Positions 8,057-18,490 of a DNA stretch of 64,000 nucleotides are shown piece by piece; position 1 is the first letter of the stretch, and each line of letters opens with the position of its first letter. The translations under genes were made by a program, and so were the position numbers. This DNA is from Cymbomonas tetramitiformis (Eukaryota > Chlorophyta > Pyramimonadophyceae > Pyramimonadales > Pyramimonadaceae). The notes under the pieces are model-generated. The model saw only the letters and a list, made by a program, of their open reading frames with translations, made no database searches and was not told the DNA's origin. Where the stretch lies: positions 20,140-84,139 of the forward strand of contig LGRX02035485.1 in NCBI GenBank assembly GCA_001247695.2. Direction: 5' to 3'.

Positions 8057-10708
8057 GTGCTCTGGTGTGGTTGTTGTCTCGAACAGGGACACGAGCCAAA
8101 CTCAGCCCCACGGAAGGGATTGCTTTTCTTCGATGGTGCATGCCGCTTTAACGCATCGCCGGATTTGAGGCAAGCCTCGTTCGGGGTGGCACTCTGCTCA
8201 GAACAAGGTCAACAGTGGACCCGGGACTACGGACGCCTTGGATCCAAGACGAATAATTATGCAGAATTCGTGGGGGCCGTGATTGCAATCCAAAGAGCAA
8301 TAGAATGGAACTTGACCACAGCAACAATTGTTGGGGACTCGGAGCTGGTGGTGTCAGCATTCTCGGGCTCCCGTAACGTTATCGCAAAAGACTTGGAGAG
8401 ACTACTTATCGTTGGGAAAGCTCACATGGCCTTGCGCCCGGATTGTGTTTTCAATTTCAAGCATGTGGCACGGGACCACAATAAACTGGCTGACAGCCTG
8501 GCCAACTTCGCACTGGATTCTGGCATGCCGGCTACGACAAGTGTGAGAGACCCGCTTGCATTTATTACCATGGCAGTAAAAGGATTCGACAGTGCCCGGG
8601 AAGTGATGGACAGGCAACAGTCCTTAGGGCCATGTGAAGCCCAAGGGCGGGACACCTTGGCCCCTTCAGTAATTGATGCCCTCAGTGGTAATTTGGTCCC
8701 GGACCCCCTTTCCGCACCAGCTAGGGATCCGGGGGAGTTCCGGGTGGGAACTATCCATGAGTGTACCCAGTTCTGGGACACGGTGGTAACATCATCAGAG
8801 ATGGGATTGCTGGTCAAAGAATGGGCAAAGAATGGAGTCTCCATCTTGGATTTCTTCCAACACTTTTCAGGCACTTACGAAGGGGCTCGTTTCGACTCAA
8901 GAACACCCCCGAGGATGCAGTTCAAGAATCATGCGATCCCAGATCATTTGATCCCCTGGATCTCTGGGAAGATACAGGACGAGCTCAGGTGGGGAGCGAT
9001 AAGAGTCTGGGGCAAAGAAGGGGAATGCTCTCCCCCGCATCTTGTTATGCCGGTAGGAGTGGAGCCAGCCAAACCAAGAAAGATCAACGATGCAAGATTC
9101 CTTAACCTTTGGTGTAAGGATATTCCGTTTACCTACGAGTCGGTGACAATGCTTCCACAAATCCTAGAGGTGGGGGATCCGGCATTTATTATGGACCAAG
9201 CGAACGGATTCTTCCATGTGATGCTTACAGAGGAGTCGCAACAGTACATGGGTTTCCTGTGGGATGGCGTTTATTACGTCTATACTGTTCTCAATTTTGG
9301 ATGGAAGCTAGCGCCGGTCATTTATAGCGCCTTCGCGGGAGAATTCGCGGGATTCATCCGGCGGCTGGGGATACCATATTTATACTACATTGATGATAAT
9401 GCCGGGGGGCCGGCCCCAGTGGGAGCTTCAACTCTTACGAAACATGAAAGAGCCAAAATCTCGGCGTTCGTTGTCTCGTCATGCATGACGGCGGCAGGAT
9501 ATTTTATTCATCTGGAGAAGACGGAGTTCATTCCGTCCTTGACCATCACCTGGCTAGGCATTGGTATTGACCTTGCGAAGCAGGAATTCTTCATCCCGCA
9601 GAAAAAATGGGATAAGTTCTTGAGCCTGGCAACGGACCTGCGAGCTTCGTCAAGTATTTCGGCCAGGGACCTGGAAAGAGTGGCAGGAAAGTTGGTTTCA
9701 ATGTCAATCGCAGCCCCGGGCATCCTTATTGCATGCAGGAGGCTGTATGCCTTCCTGGCAAAGAGGCACGAATTCTGCAGAAAAAGTTTTTTCCTGAACA
9801 GTAAGCAGATGAGGCATTTCAAACTCTACTTGGGTCAACTCTTCCAGCCGTCGCTGATTAAGGTGTCCGCATTCAGGAAGCAGGCCCACTGCTCGATACT
9901 CGTGGATACAAACGTCGATGGTACAAAAGTCACGGCATCAATCAGAGCAGGGGAATTCCAAGATGAAATTTCGTGCTATCGAGATTTGAGAACCTGCTCG
10001 TCGGTGGATCAGTCAATGTTGATTTCTGAAGCCTTGTTCAAAATCCCAGTAGAACGGGTCCCGCAGCGCTGGGACATAATCTTGGACAAAAATATCTGGG
10101 ATTCATCGAGAATCCTCTCGTCTAACCTGGGCGCGAAAGCATGCAAGGACTTGGCAGAAAAGCTCTATAGATTTGTCGCGGATAACAACTTGGAGCTGAA
10201 GGTGGTTTCCTTTTCAAGGGGACCTGATGGAACTATTGTAGTCCCGGATGAAGAGTCTCATTATTCATTAATGCCACGGTTCTCTCCTCTGTTGAACATG
10301 ATGTTTGGACGGCACAACATCGACTGCTTCGCAACAACGGCTAATGTTCGGGGATGTCCCAAAATGCGATTTTGCTCAAGGCTGCCAGAGAAAGAAGCTT
10401 GTGGCACCAATGTCTTTGCCTATCCACTAGCTGGACTGAACTGTTATGCTAATCCGCCTTTTGCATTAATGGGACCGTTCCTGATGTATCTTAGAGAACA
10501 GAAAGCGTCAGCCTCTGTGGTTGCTCCACAGTGGGATGGTTTCTCTCCAGATGGGTTCTGGTGGACTACGTACAATAAGCTGTGCAAACAAAAGTTCAGA
10601 ATCGCTGAAGTAGGAGAGGTCTGTTTCCAACAACTTAGAAATGGAAGATGGTCAGAAGCAGGCCCACTCCCGTGGGCAGTCTGGATTTTTAGATTCGATT
10701 TTTCTTAG
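8057..10708 (+). CDS. DIRS pol: RNase H1 (RVT_3) - reverse transcriptase - DIRS RNase H - Dam-like methylase domain
   Basis: An intact frame of about 880 codons. Residues about 20-155 form a plant/archaeal-type RNase H with all four acidic positions (D26 in FDG, E70 in NYAEF, D94 in GDSE, D146 in KLADSLAN). RT follows, with motifs INDARFLN, DQANGFFHV and YIDD at residues 444-447. A second, degenerate DIRS-type RNase H follows (ILVDTNVDG onward). The C-terminus has the Dam-like domain of DIRS elements (IDCFATTANVRG and YANPPF). There is no ATG at the start; the frame opens through GTTGTCTCGAACAG, a plausible 3' splice site ending at 8086, so pol is probably expressed by splicing. An RNase H placed before RT is not the usual DIRS order. 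Confidence 0.85.
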   Translation: MLWCGCCLEQGHEPNSAPRKGLLFFDGACRFNASPDLRQASFGVALCSEQGQQWTRDYGRLGSKTNNYAEFVGAVIAIQRAIEWNLTTATIVGDSELVVSAFSGSRNVIAKDLERLLIVGKAHMALRPDCVFNFKHVARDHNKLADSLANFALDSGMPATTSVRDPLAFITMAVKGFDSAREVMDRQQSLGPCEAQGRDTLAPSVIDALSGNLVPDPLSAPARDPGEFRVGTIHECTQFWDTVVTSSEMGLLVKEWAKNGVSILDFFQHFSGTYEGARFDSRTPPRMQFKNHAIPDHLIPWISGKIQDELRWGAIRVWGKEGECSPPHLVMPVGVEPAKPRKINDARFLNLWCKDIPFTYESVTMLPQILEVGDPAFIMDQANGFFHVMLTEESQQYMGFLWDGVYYVYTVLNFGWKLAPVIYSAFAGEFAGFIRRLGIPYLYYIDDNAGGPAPVGASTLTKHERAKISAFVVSSCMTAAGYFIHLEKTEFIPSLTITWLGIGIDLAKQEFFIPQKKWDKFLSLATDLRASSSISARDLERVAGKLVSMSIAAPGILIACRRLYAFLAKRHEFCRKSFFLNSKQMRHFKLYLGQLFQPSLIKVSAFRKQAHCSILVDTNVDGTKVTASIRAGEFQDEISCYRDLRTCSSVDQSMLISEALFKIPVERVPQRWDIILDKNIWDSSRILSSNLGAKACKDLAEKLYRFVADNNLELKVVSFSRGPDGTIVVPDEESHYSLMPRFSPLLNMMFGRHNIDCFATTANVRGCPKMRFCSRLPEKEACGTNVFAYPLAGLNCYANPPFALMGPFLMYLREQKASASVVAPQWDGFSPDGFWWTTYNKLCKQKFRIAEVGEVCFQQLRNGRWSEAGPLPWAVWIFRFDFS

Positions 10709-10840
10709 AAACACTTCGTATTCCAAAAACACAAAATTCATGTGATATATTAATAAGCCTCCCATAGTAATCCGTTTACCCTGGAAAATAAATTGTTGAA
10801 CGCCTGTAACTTTTGGGGAAGGGGAAAATTTTGAGGTTAA
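10709..10840. other. Short spacer between pol and recombinase
   Basis: No ORF. It ends in TTGAGGTTAACAG, a possible splice acceptor for the recombinase frame, which has no early ATG. Confidence 0.3.
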
Positions 10841-12022
10841 CAGGGTGGTGGCAAGAGCCTGTTGAGAAAATCCCCTGACTGGGCCGCCATACATCTAAGA
10901 ACGAAGGAGCTTCAGGAAGCAAGGGCCAGGGATGTGTACCAATCGGCCAAACTCCGAAATTTGCGGGCCCTCGGGGAATTCCTGGCTTGCATGACCCCAC
11001 CAGAATCATTGGATTCGTGTACAGCGCAACACATCTTATGGTATCTTATTTACTTGGAACAGTTCGGTAAGACTAACGTTCATTCGGCCACGTGCCCTCA
11101 ACTGGGAAGATGTAGTTGCCCAGTCAGGCAAGCCGCAAGTTCGGTGAATTCCCTTATCGGCAGACTCTCTAGTGCCTTCCAGGATTTCGGAAGGGGCGGG
11201 TCGGACAACCCGTGCACAGGTAGGGTGGTTAAGGTCTATGAAACGATGACCAGGAATGAACAGTTGCAAGCAAGAATCACCCCAAATCAGGCAACACCAC
11301 TTTTCAGTTGTACGATCGACAAGCTAGTGATTCACATGAACGCAGAGGCAGCTGGTTTTGCCTCGACACAAGATTGGATACTTTTGTTCATCACTCTTAG
11401 ATGTAAGGCAATGATCCTGATGGACTTATACGCTCTGAAGAGACCGGCGGAGCTGGGCGCCACAAGGGTGGAAGGGATCATAAGATTTCCCGATAACTCC
11501 GGTTTTCTCTTCAACTACCAGTGGGGGAAGACACTCCGTTCGGGCGATGAACACGTTTTCGGAATCAAAAGACTCCCTGATAAATCTAAATGCCCCATCT
11601 CAGCGTTGGAGGACTACCTCCAAGTGATGAAAAATTTGGGTCTGAACCTTGCACAAGGATTCTTGTTCAGACCAGTCAGGTCTGGCAAAGTGGAAAATAG
11701 TCCGATTTCCAGGAAGCAGATGAATTCAGACCTCAAATACTGGTTGCAAAAAGCGGGGCTGTTCAATGGGGAAACATTCTTCAGCATTCGGACAGCGGGA
11801 GCAATTGAACTTTTCCTTGAAGGAGCCGACCTGCAGCAGGTTATGGGACAGGCGTAGCAGGTTATGGGACAGGCGTATTGGAAAACAGAGAGGATTGCTA
11901 GACATTATATGAAAGTGTGGCAAGTCTTGGGAATGTCATCCTCAAGGCAGGTAGAGAAAGTCTCGACGAAAGAATACATGGAGCTGAATGCGGCACAATC
12001 ATTCGTGCGGGTATTTGTATGA
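10841..12022 (+). pseudogene. DIRS tyrosine recombinase, interrupted by a stop
   Basis: The frame opens at 10841 without an early ATG and reads as a DIRS-type phage-integrase-fold recombinase, which would insert the circular cDNA. The first catalytic Arg lies in LYALKRPAEL. Box II reads FFSIRTAG, so the usual HxxR His is Phe here. The putative nucleophile Tyr is in RHYMKVW. A perfect in-frame 21-bp tandem duplication (11836-11856 and 11857-11877) creates a TAG at 11855-11857 just upstream of the nucleophile; after it the frame continues unbroken to the natural stop at 12020-12022. This copy therefore should make a recombinase without its Tyr unless the stop is read through. Confidence 0.85.
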
Positions 12023-12114
12023 GTAATTTGATTATTAATTTCTGTTGGCTCGAGTTTGAGAGTTGGGGTGAAAAGGCGTCAAGAGGCGGGGGTTGTGAGT
12101 GTTGGCGGAGAGGC

Positions 12115-12688
12115 GACGCTGGAGTGGTGCCTTGTTGCTTCGCCTTACTTTCCGCTCTTTTTCTCGCCATTCCTACCCAACGGGAGCGGATCGGACAAGG
12201 TGACTGGGCGGTCATCCGATTTACGGGGAATCCGCAGGATCAACAGTATCACTGTTGATCGCCGACTTTCCTTCCGTCATCAGTGATGACCGTCATTCAG
12301 GAGACGGATCGTCCGATCTCACTCCTCGGATCGCGGAAATGAAGAATCGCGAAGTGGCGGTTCACCTCCAGCTTCGTAGTCCAAGTGTCGCAGAGTGTCG
12401 CTCTTAAGTCGGAAATTGGTGAAAATACTTCACTTTTCCTACCTGCTGACGATTGCTGCGTCTTTCTTCTTCGTTTCCTAACGCAATTTTTCTTCCCTGC
12501 CCGCCCACCCTTAAAAATGGGTTCTCCAACTCAGGCTCCGATCTGACGCTGGAGTGGTGCCTTGTTGCTTCGCCTTACTTTCCGCTCTTTTTCTCGCCAT
12601 TCCTACCCAACGGGAGCGGATCGGACAAGGTGACTGGGCGGTCATCCGATTTACGGGGAATCCGCAGGATCAACAGTATCACTGTTGA
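12115..12688. repeat. B1-A2-B2 terminal repeat block of the DIRS element
   Basis: B1 12115-12258, A2 12251-12495 and B2 12545-12688. B1 and B2 look identical, and A2 matches A1 at the left end. The 49 bp between A2 and B2 include a TTAAAAATGGG segment and no gene. Confidence 0.9.
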
Positions 12689-13302
12689 ACCGTTTGTTTA
12701 GAAAGCTTCCAACTGCAACTTCGAACTTGATACAGAACACACTTCCAACTTGTAGACCAGTTCATGTTTCACCTACTCCCACATCCACGGTGACACTCCC
12801 ACGTGACACGGAATACAGCAACAGGCGAGGGAACCGAAGCACCTTCCGTCCGTCCCACGCCAGCGCCAGTAGGAGTAGTTAATTTGATACTAGGGATCTA
12901 GGTAGCACGAAATCCCAAGATGCGATAGTTAAATAGTAATCCTAGTCATCACCTGCCGTGCGGAACGCGTTCGAATCTCCACACCCAATTGCCAATTGGA
13001 ATTCGAAGTGCACAAGCTCGAAGCTGAAGCTCACAACTCGCATGCCTGGGCTGCCCGTATCATCGCTATCGCCTTCTCGCTCTGCCCTTCTCCGAAAATC
13101 GTCGTACGAAGTGTCACGATAACGATACAATCGGATCGGAAGATGATGATGACGACGATTGGGCACGGAAAGCGAAGGGAGATACTTATCGCACCGAAGG
13201 TGCATATATTATAGATATATTCCCCCCGTTTGTTATAGAGAGAAACCTCCGGAAAATGGAGAAAAAGCACACCGTTTCTGTTTTCCGCGCGAACACGGTG
13301 TT
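12689..13302. other. Unassigned sequence, probably 5' remnant of the Ty3 element
   Basis: Lies between the end of the DIRS element and the Ty3 protease remnant. Short ORFs are open but no gag domain or zinc knuckle can be recognised. The 5' LTR and gag of the Ty3 element were not found. Confidence 0.4.
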
Positions 13303-13491
13303 ATGGCACCGCCATGCGTAAAGACCGCTGGAGAGGTGGCGTACACCAAGTTCACCGCGCACACGGCGGCGGGAGTGAACTACTGCGAGAAGCGGATGGC
13401 TCTGCGAGTCTTGCCGCTAGCTAGGAATCCAAGTAGACGTGGTGTTGGGGGGTAAGTGGCTTCGTAGTCTCTCCCGGTCACGTTGGATTAT
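13303..13491 (+). pseudogene. Ty3/gypsy protease fragment cut by the copia insertion
   Basis: From ATG 13303 a frame reads GVNYCEKRMALRVLPLA, the pattern of a retropepsin C-terminal half (strand before the ILG motif). In a neighbouring frame it continues as VDVVLGGKWLRSLSR, matching the usual DVILGxxWL, so there is one frameshift near 13420. That second frame continues across the copia insertion site into 37421 and beyond, which shows that the two flanks were once contiguous. Protease-RT order agrees with the Ty3 RT at 37.6 kb. Confidence 0.55.
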
Positions 13492-13784
13492 TGCTGGATT
13501 TGGCACGCCGACAGTGTCATCATCATCTGTGTCATCACCGATATGGTTCGACTACTATGACTTCTTCACTGTCATCGGCGCCATCTCCGATATCGACTTC
13601 GGTAGTCAGACAGTTCATAGCATCTGTCATTTCCACATCTGACACCTTAGGGGCTGTCATCACATTCTTTCGGCGGAAGCTATAACACATCGTATTATCT
13701 TGTGTATAGCTTCACAGTTTCACGGTTGACATATGCGAGCGTAGCACCTGACTTGTAGTGCTTCACTGTGTGTTTGTTTTCACA
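13492..13784 (+). repeat. 5' LTR of the copia element
   Basis: 293 bp, TG...CA ends. It is followed by GGTTTGCGCCC, a candidate primer-binding site that resembles the GGTTTGGCCCC after the nested element's 5' LTR. Confidence 0.93.
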
Positions 13785-14261
13785 GGTTTGCGCCCACCAC
13801 CGGCCTAAGGTGGTTAGTTAAAACCGCCAATTATGGCTGGCTAAAGCCTTTATAGGGGCTCGGGGCTGAAGATCGGGGCATGAGGTTCTAGGACGCACTA
13901 GTCACGAAAGGGGTAGAGTGAGAGAGAGGATGATTTTCCGTTCGTGAGCACAATTGCCTAGGACTAAGATGGACCGGTCTAGCTAGCCGCAGTCTCCGAA
14001 GCAGCACGCGCGTCGACATCAAGCCTCACGACACGATCGCCACCCTCTCTTACCCTACCCTATTTCGCGGCTGTAAAATTTGAACCTTTGACCCCGCATT
14101 TGAAGCCCCTGCCCTTATTTTCTATAGATTGCTCAAGTGTAAATTTGTTTTCTCTTGGCGAGAGCTTTGCAGTGCATTTTTTAGAACCTTGATCACCGAA
14201 CATTTTGAATTCTTGGATTTTCTTGACTAACGCTCGAGCACCGCGACTGTAAAATTTCGGC
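13785..14261 (+). other. Copia leader, no gene
   Basis: About 480 bp from the LTR to the gag ATG, with a primer-binding-site candidate at its start and no meaningful ORF. Confidence 0.5.
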
Positions 14262-15193
14262 ATGGCCTCTACACCTTATCAGCTGATGGCTCCGGCAAGG
14301 TTGAGAGCGCACCCAGCTGGTGCTTCTAAGAGACAATTGCAATTTGATCAACTGGTGCCCACACCAGTGGCAGCTTCGTCTCAACAATCGGCGGCTGAAA
14401 AGAAGTTTGATTCTGAGTCAGCAGCTTTCCTGGATGACCACCAGAAGATTGAGGCGCTTGTAAGGGGCATTAAATCGAAGCTGTGTGGCAAAGGGGACGC
14501 CATCGACGAGTGGAGGTTTTGTGGTGACGAGTCTAATGCTCGCTCACTACTTGACTCCCTCGTTGAAGAGCTTACCTCGCGCCTCACACGGTTTAACACC
14601 CTTTACGCACATGCTTTCCGGCTGGACGACGTCACCGCCACAGTGATGCCCAACGCAAACAAACTCCTAAAGGAGTTGTTGGAGTATCTTTGTGGCGGTC
14701 CAGCGCTCGCTTCAGTGCGGGAAGCACATCGTTACTTCCCTGACGACGGCAAGGTTATTTTAACTGCCTTAGTCAGGGACGTGATGCCTGACCTGGAAGA
14801 TTTTGACAAGACTGACTTCATCTTTACCCCCACAGTAGAGGTCCCGGCAGGTGTGAACCCCAAACAGTTCATCAAAGCTTTCACTGACGCTGTCAGTAAC
14901 GCTGCGACGGACTTGGGGCAACACTCCAGCCTCGACATCTCGAGGGAAGATGCTGTACGTTTGTTCCTTCGTCGTACATGTCCCGTCACCTACAAACAGG
15001 TGCACGAGGACTACGCGATTGAAAAGGTCAAAACACAGGCAGAGCTGACCCTGGTGAGCTGTGGACTCGCGATTCAGCGGGTCTACAACACACTAGGGAA
15101 AGCGAAGCAACTGACAAGCGCATTTTACAATGATGCAGGGCACCGCCACGGTGAACGTGGCGGTCTGGACCCCAGGGGAGCCCCTGACCTACG
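14262..15193 (+). pseudogene. Copia gag, N-terminal part, split by nested element
   Basis: ATG 14262 opens a frame of about 310 codons before the nested element. It contains SNARSLLDSLVEEL, followed by MPNANKLLKELLEYL and a YFPDDGKVILTALVRD helix, an alpha-helical capsid-like region also present in the gag of the nested element. At 15194 the frame enters the nested LTR and stops 14 codons later. If the nested element and one CTACG copy are ignored, the same frame continues at 18496, so the break is due only to the insertion. Confidence 0.8.
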
Positions 15194-15375
15194 TGTTGGA
15201 TATACCCCTAGGACTCGGGATATATTCACTCAGTGATCAGTTTTCTCAGAATGTAATAAAGTTGATAAGTTAACCCGATATAACGGGCATAAACAGTTAG
15301 GGTTCGGGTTCGGGTGACAGTCATACACACTACTATAGGAAGAGTCACAAAGCGAGCGGTGTGACTGTTCCAGCA
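15194..15375 (-). repeat. LTR of nested gag-only element (its 3' LTR)
   Basis: 182 bp, identical by eye to 18309-18490. It contains a TTAGGGTTCGGGTTCGGG stretch near 15297. Confidence 0.9.
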
Positions 15376-15589
15376 CACCACCTAGTGTGGTGACTGGCTA
15401 GACGAAAGTGAAACCCGTGAACAAACACCATCTACAGCGGTGGAAATTGGGCTCTAAGGGAAGGCCTGTCCTTTCTGGCAGGGCGGTTCCCAGTCAAGAG
15501 TTGTAAACCTGAAACCGGTCCGTGATCGGACCCTTCTGCACATACAGCTACGGTCAATCTCACTGTGCAGGAGCGGCATGATTAACTTC

Positions 15590-17919
15590 CTAGCCACTAG
15601 TTGGCGGTGGCACTGCTGTGCCGGCCCGCAGCACAGTCATGGTGCCGTGAATTGAAGATGTCGATGCCGTGATTGAATCATTCGTAGAGCTCCAGAAGAA
15701 ATCTGAAAGGTCTCGATCGTCGTGCGAGGGATCCTCCCCGTCCTCCTCGTCAGTAGTCGGTCCCGGTGAGTAGTCCGGTGACGGTGGTGCATCCCAATAC
15801 AGCGGTGAAGCGGGCGGGACCGGGAGTGGAGGTACCGGGATGTAAAGCCCGATTGGTGCATTGTGAAGGCCTTGCCGAGCACGGTGCCGGCCGTGCCGGC
15901 GCGGTGGAATAGCAACCGGTGCCGCAGAAGTGAATGCAGGCTCGCTGGTGGTCGCCTCGGCAGCATTACCGACCTCCAGGCCGGTGTGGTCCGGTGCACA
16001 TGCCTCGCCAAGAGTGGCAGCCGAGATTGGCGCCGCGGTGGCGCAAACACAGAAGAGAGCACACACCATCACCGCAATCGCCGAAGAGCGGCCAAACCCC
16101 CAAGGCGGTGCACCGCATCCCCGACGAGATGTTAGAGGCTGCGGGACCGCATCCTCACCGTCAATAGGGTCATACCCAGCTGCAGACCCGTCCGCGTCGC
16201 CGTCGCAAGAGTCGGTCTCCGACCCGGCGTGCATGTACCGCATCGCCAAGTCCTTGCCCTCAGCCGTGATCGAGAGTCCCCCATCCGCGCGATCCGGTCC
16301 GCAAAGCAGAGGTCGGGCTCGTGCGCGTGCATGGGGTCCACCGGCATCATGTCATCGGCGTCGGACGTCCCCGACCCGTCCGGGCAAACATGCGTGATTG
16401 CCACCGGCGGTGGCGCCGGCGGTGCGTCCTCGCGGACATGCGTGCAAGCGGCAGCCGAGATCCCGCTCTCGACACCACCGACCGTGAAGCCGCCCATGTG
16501 GGTGGCAGGCTGGCAGTAGGGCAGGAATTCCTGCAACGCACCGTCTTCCCGCTCCGGTTCGATCCCGAAGGAACACGCCGAAACGCCGTCGAGCATCTCC
16601 GGCTTGCCCCCCGCCAGAAGGCAGAGCGCATCGAACCGCTCGCCGTCGTGCTCGTCCATGGCCGTCTGAAACTGCTCCGCCAGCAAGTCGTTCTCGATGT
16701 CACCGAGGGAGAAGCTGTGGAAGCTTCCCCCAGCGCCGTGCTTGCCGCCGTTCGGGCAGTCGCGGTGCCAGTGGCGGGCCTCGTCCTTCTTGCACGTTGA
16801 ATTTTGGCAGAATGGAATGAAGTCGCCGCTGCCTTTGTGGAAAGCAACGCGCTTCCTCACCTGCGACTGCGGCCAGTTTCCCCCCGTCGGGAGGCCACCT
16901 GCCGCAAAACGAACACCGGAGCCGCCTCCCCCGTTGCCGATCTTGTTCTTGTCCGCCCGCGGGGTAAAACCCCGCCCGTTGACCTTGTCCGTGAGGACCT
17001 TCAGCTGCCGCTTCACGTCGAGGATGATGGCCGTGAGGTCGGACAGCTGCGAGGTGTCGCCGTCAGTGGCCACGGCCGCTGCGGACAGGGCGAACGAGGC
17101 AGTGTGCGTACCGGCTGCCACGTGTCGGGCGTAGCACTCGAGGACCCATTGTTGAATGGTAAGAAGGTCCACGGCCGCTCGCTGCTGGTGGGTGAAGAGC
17201 CTCGACACCACCGGCGCGTAGAAAGCAGGGTCCAGCGCGGCGAGGAAGAGCTCCTTCACCTCGTCATCGTCGAGGGTGTTGCGCCTCTTGGCGGACCGTA
17301 AGGCCGCGTTGAAGTCCGTGATGGACTCGGACGGGTCGGTGTGGGCCTTAAAACGGACGCCAAGGAGGTCCGATGTCCCCTGGAAGGGTGCACCGGAGTC
17401 CAGCAGACGCCTTGCGAGCTCCAGCAGGGCCCGCTTGCCGTCCAGAGGGTGCAAGGTCGCAGATGCCTCGAGCCAGTCACCCGCTGGAGAGGCGGGAGAC
17501 ACGATGAGCTCGAGAGTTGAGAAGAGGAGCTTGTTGGCCTCGGGTCGCACGGCCAACGTGGAGTCCTCCAAGTCGAACATAGGGGCAAACAGCGCGTCCT
17601 CGGCCTCGAATGCCTCCTGGAGAGCAGGCACCAGCTTGGAGAGGAGCACTTGAGCGTTCGACTCCGTACCCGTAAATCGGTCATGCTTGTCGGGAAAGCA
17701 TTTCCGGATGACGTGCTTCGCCACGCTCTCGTCGAAGCGCTCACGCGTGAGCGAGCGAACACCCGCCAAGAAAACGGCTTGGGCGGAGTTCGCAGCTGGC
17801 GCACCAGCAGGCGCCGGCGTAGCCGGCGTGACGGAATTACGTGCGGCAGCGGAGTCGAAAATTGTAGCTAGCGAGCGCCGGCGTGACGCCATACTTGAGG
17901 TCAATCTAGTCGCAACCAT
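15590..17919 (-). CDS. Gag-like protein of the nested element, with C-terminal hydrophobic segment (one frameshift)
   Basis: The best start is ATG at 17919 (MVATRLTSSMASRRRSL); the same frame is open further upstream to 18171. A capsid-like helical region carries SNAQVLLSKLVPAL and VRPEANKLLFSTLELI, paralleling the copia gag. A Gly/Asn-rich basic linker and a C-x4-C-x4-H-x4-C-like cluster (CQNSTCKKDEARHWHRDC) follow near 16.8 kb. The first frame drifts after about 16290, and an overlapping frame (16249-15590) continues with sensible sequence, including a hydrophobic stretch AIAVMVCALFCVCATAA and an acidic Ser/Thr-rich tail. I therefore infer one protein with a frameshift near 16250-16300. A membrane-spanning segment in a gag protein is unusual. 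Confidence 0.7.
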
Positions 17920-18308
17920 GATGCAGAAGACTATAGAGACGAAGTGAGGGTAAATGCGGCGAGGAACGGAAGGAGCGGCGGCCAAAAGTCGTAAGGCGGT
18001 TGTCGAGGAAAAGAAGGAAAGCTGCGGCGTAAAAGTTTCCCCAAACGTGCATGTGGATCTAACAACGCGGCCAAGGAACTTGGTGTTGGATCCGACCAAA
18101 ATCCCAACTTCTACCAACGCGTAGTACGGGAAAATCAAGCAGCCACGAGCCCGAGCTCTCCGTAAGTCCAATCAACCAGTCATGCAACTAGGCCATACCG
18201 CTCCGCCGCGCCTCTAGTGGAGCCCCTCACCCCATCTCAAGCGCCGGTGTTTAGCCTGACATGGCCAAACTACGCAGTGTCTAAATAAAGAGTGAGTGGG
18301 GCCAAACC

Positions 18309-18490
18309 TGTTGGATATACCCCTAGGACTCGGGATATATTCACTCAGTGATCAGTTTTCTCAGAATGTAATAAAGTTGATAAGTTAACCCGATATAACG
18401 GGCATAAACAGTTAGGGTTCGGGTTCGGGTGACAGTCATACACACTACTATAGGAAGAGTCACAAAGCGAGCGGTGTGACTGTTCCAGCA
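18309..18490 (-). repeat. LTR of nested gag-only element (its 5' LTR)
   Basis: 182 bp partner of 15194-15375, followed on the right by the CTACG target duplication. Confidence 0.9.

Larger units (their letters stand above)
3697..12688 (+). mobile_element. DIRS/PAT-type tyrosine-recombinase retrotransposon with split direct repeats
   Basis: The ends show the A1-ORFs-B1-A2-B2 layout of PAT-like YR retrotransposons. A1 (3697-3941) recurs as A2 (12251-12495) with two mismatches by eye in 245 bp. B1 (12115-12258) recurs as B2 (12545-12688), 144 bp and identical by eye. B1 and A2 overlap in ACTGTTGA, which also begins A1 and ends B2. Between them lie a gag-like ORF with a RING exon, a zinc-knuckle ORF, an RT/RNase H/methylase-like polyprotein and a tyrosine recombinase, and there is no integrase. 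Near-identical repeats suggest a recent insertion. No target-site duplication is seen, as expected for YR elements. Confidence 0.9.
15194..18490 (-). mobile_element. Gag-only (TR-GAG-like) LTR element nested in copia gag
   Basis: LTRs of 182 bp (15194-15375 and 18309-18490), identical by eye, have TG...CA ends. The 5-bp duplication CTACG is at 15189-15193 and 18491-18495. The internal 2.9 kb codes only on the minus strand and only for a gag-like protein; there is no protease, integrase or RT. In its own orientation the LTR starts TGCTGGA after AGGTGGTG, and the first LTR is followed by GGTTTGGCCCC. All three features match the surrounding copia element, so it is probably a non-autonomous relative using the same enzymes. 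Confidence 0.9.

Noticed and set aside
11855..11857. TAG read as a sense codon (variant genetic code)
   Set aside because: TAG, TAA and TGA all end other intact ORFs here (for example 59998-60000 TAG), and the stop is explained by a 21-bp duplication.
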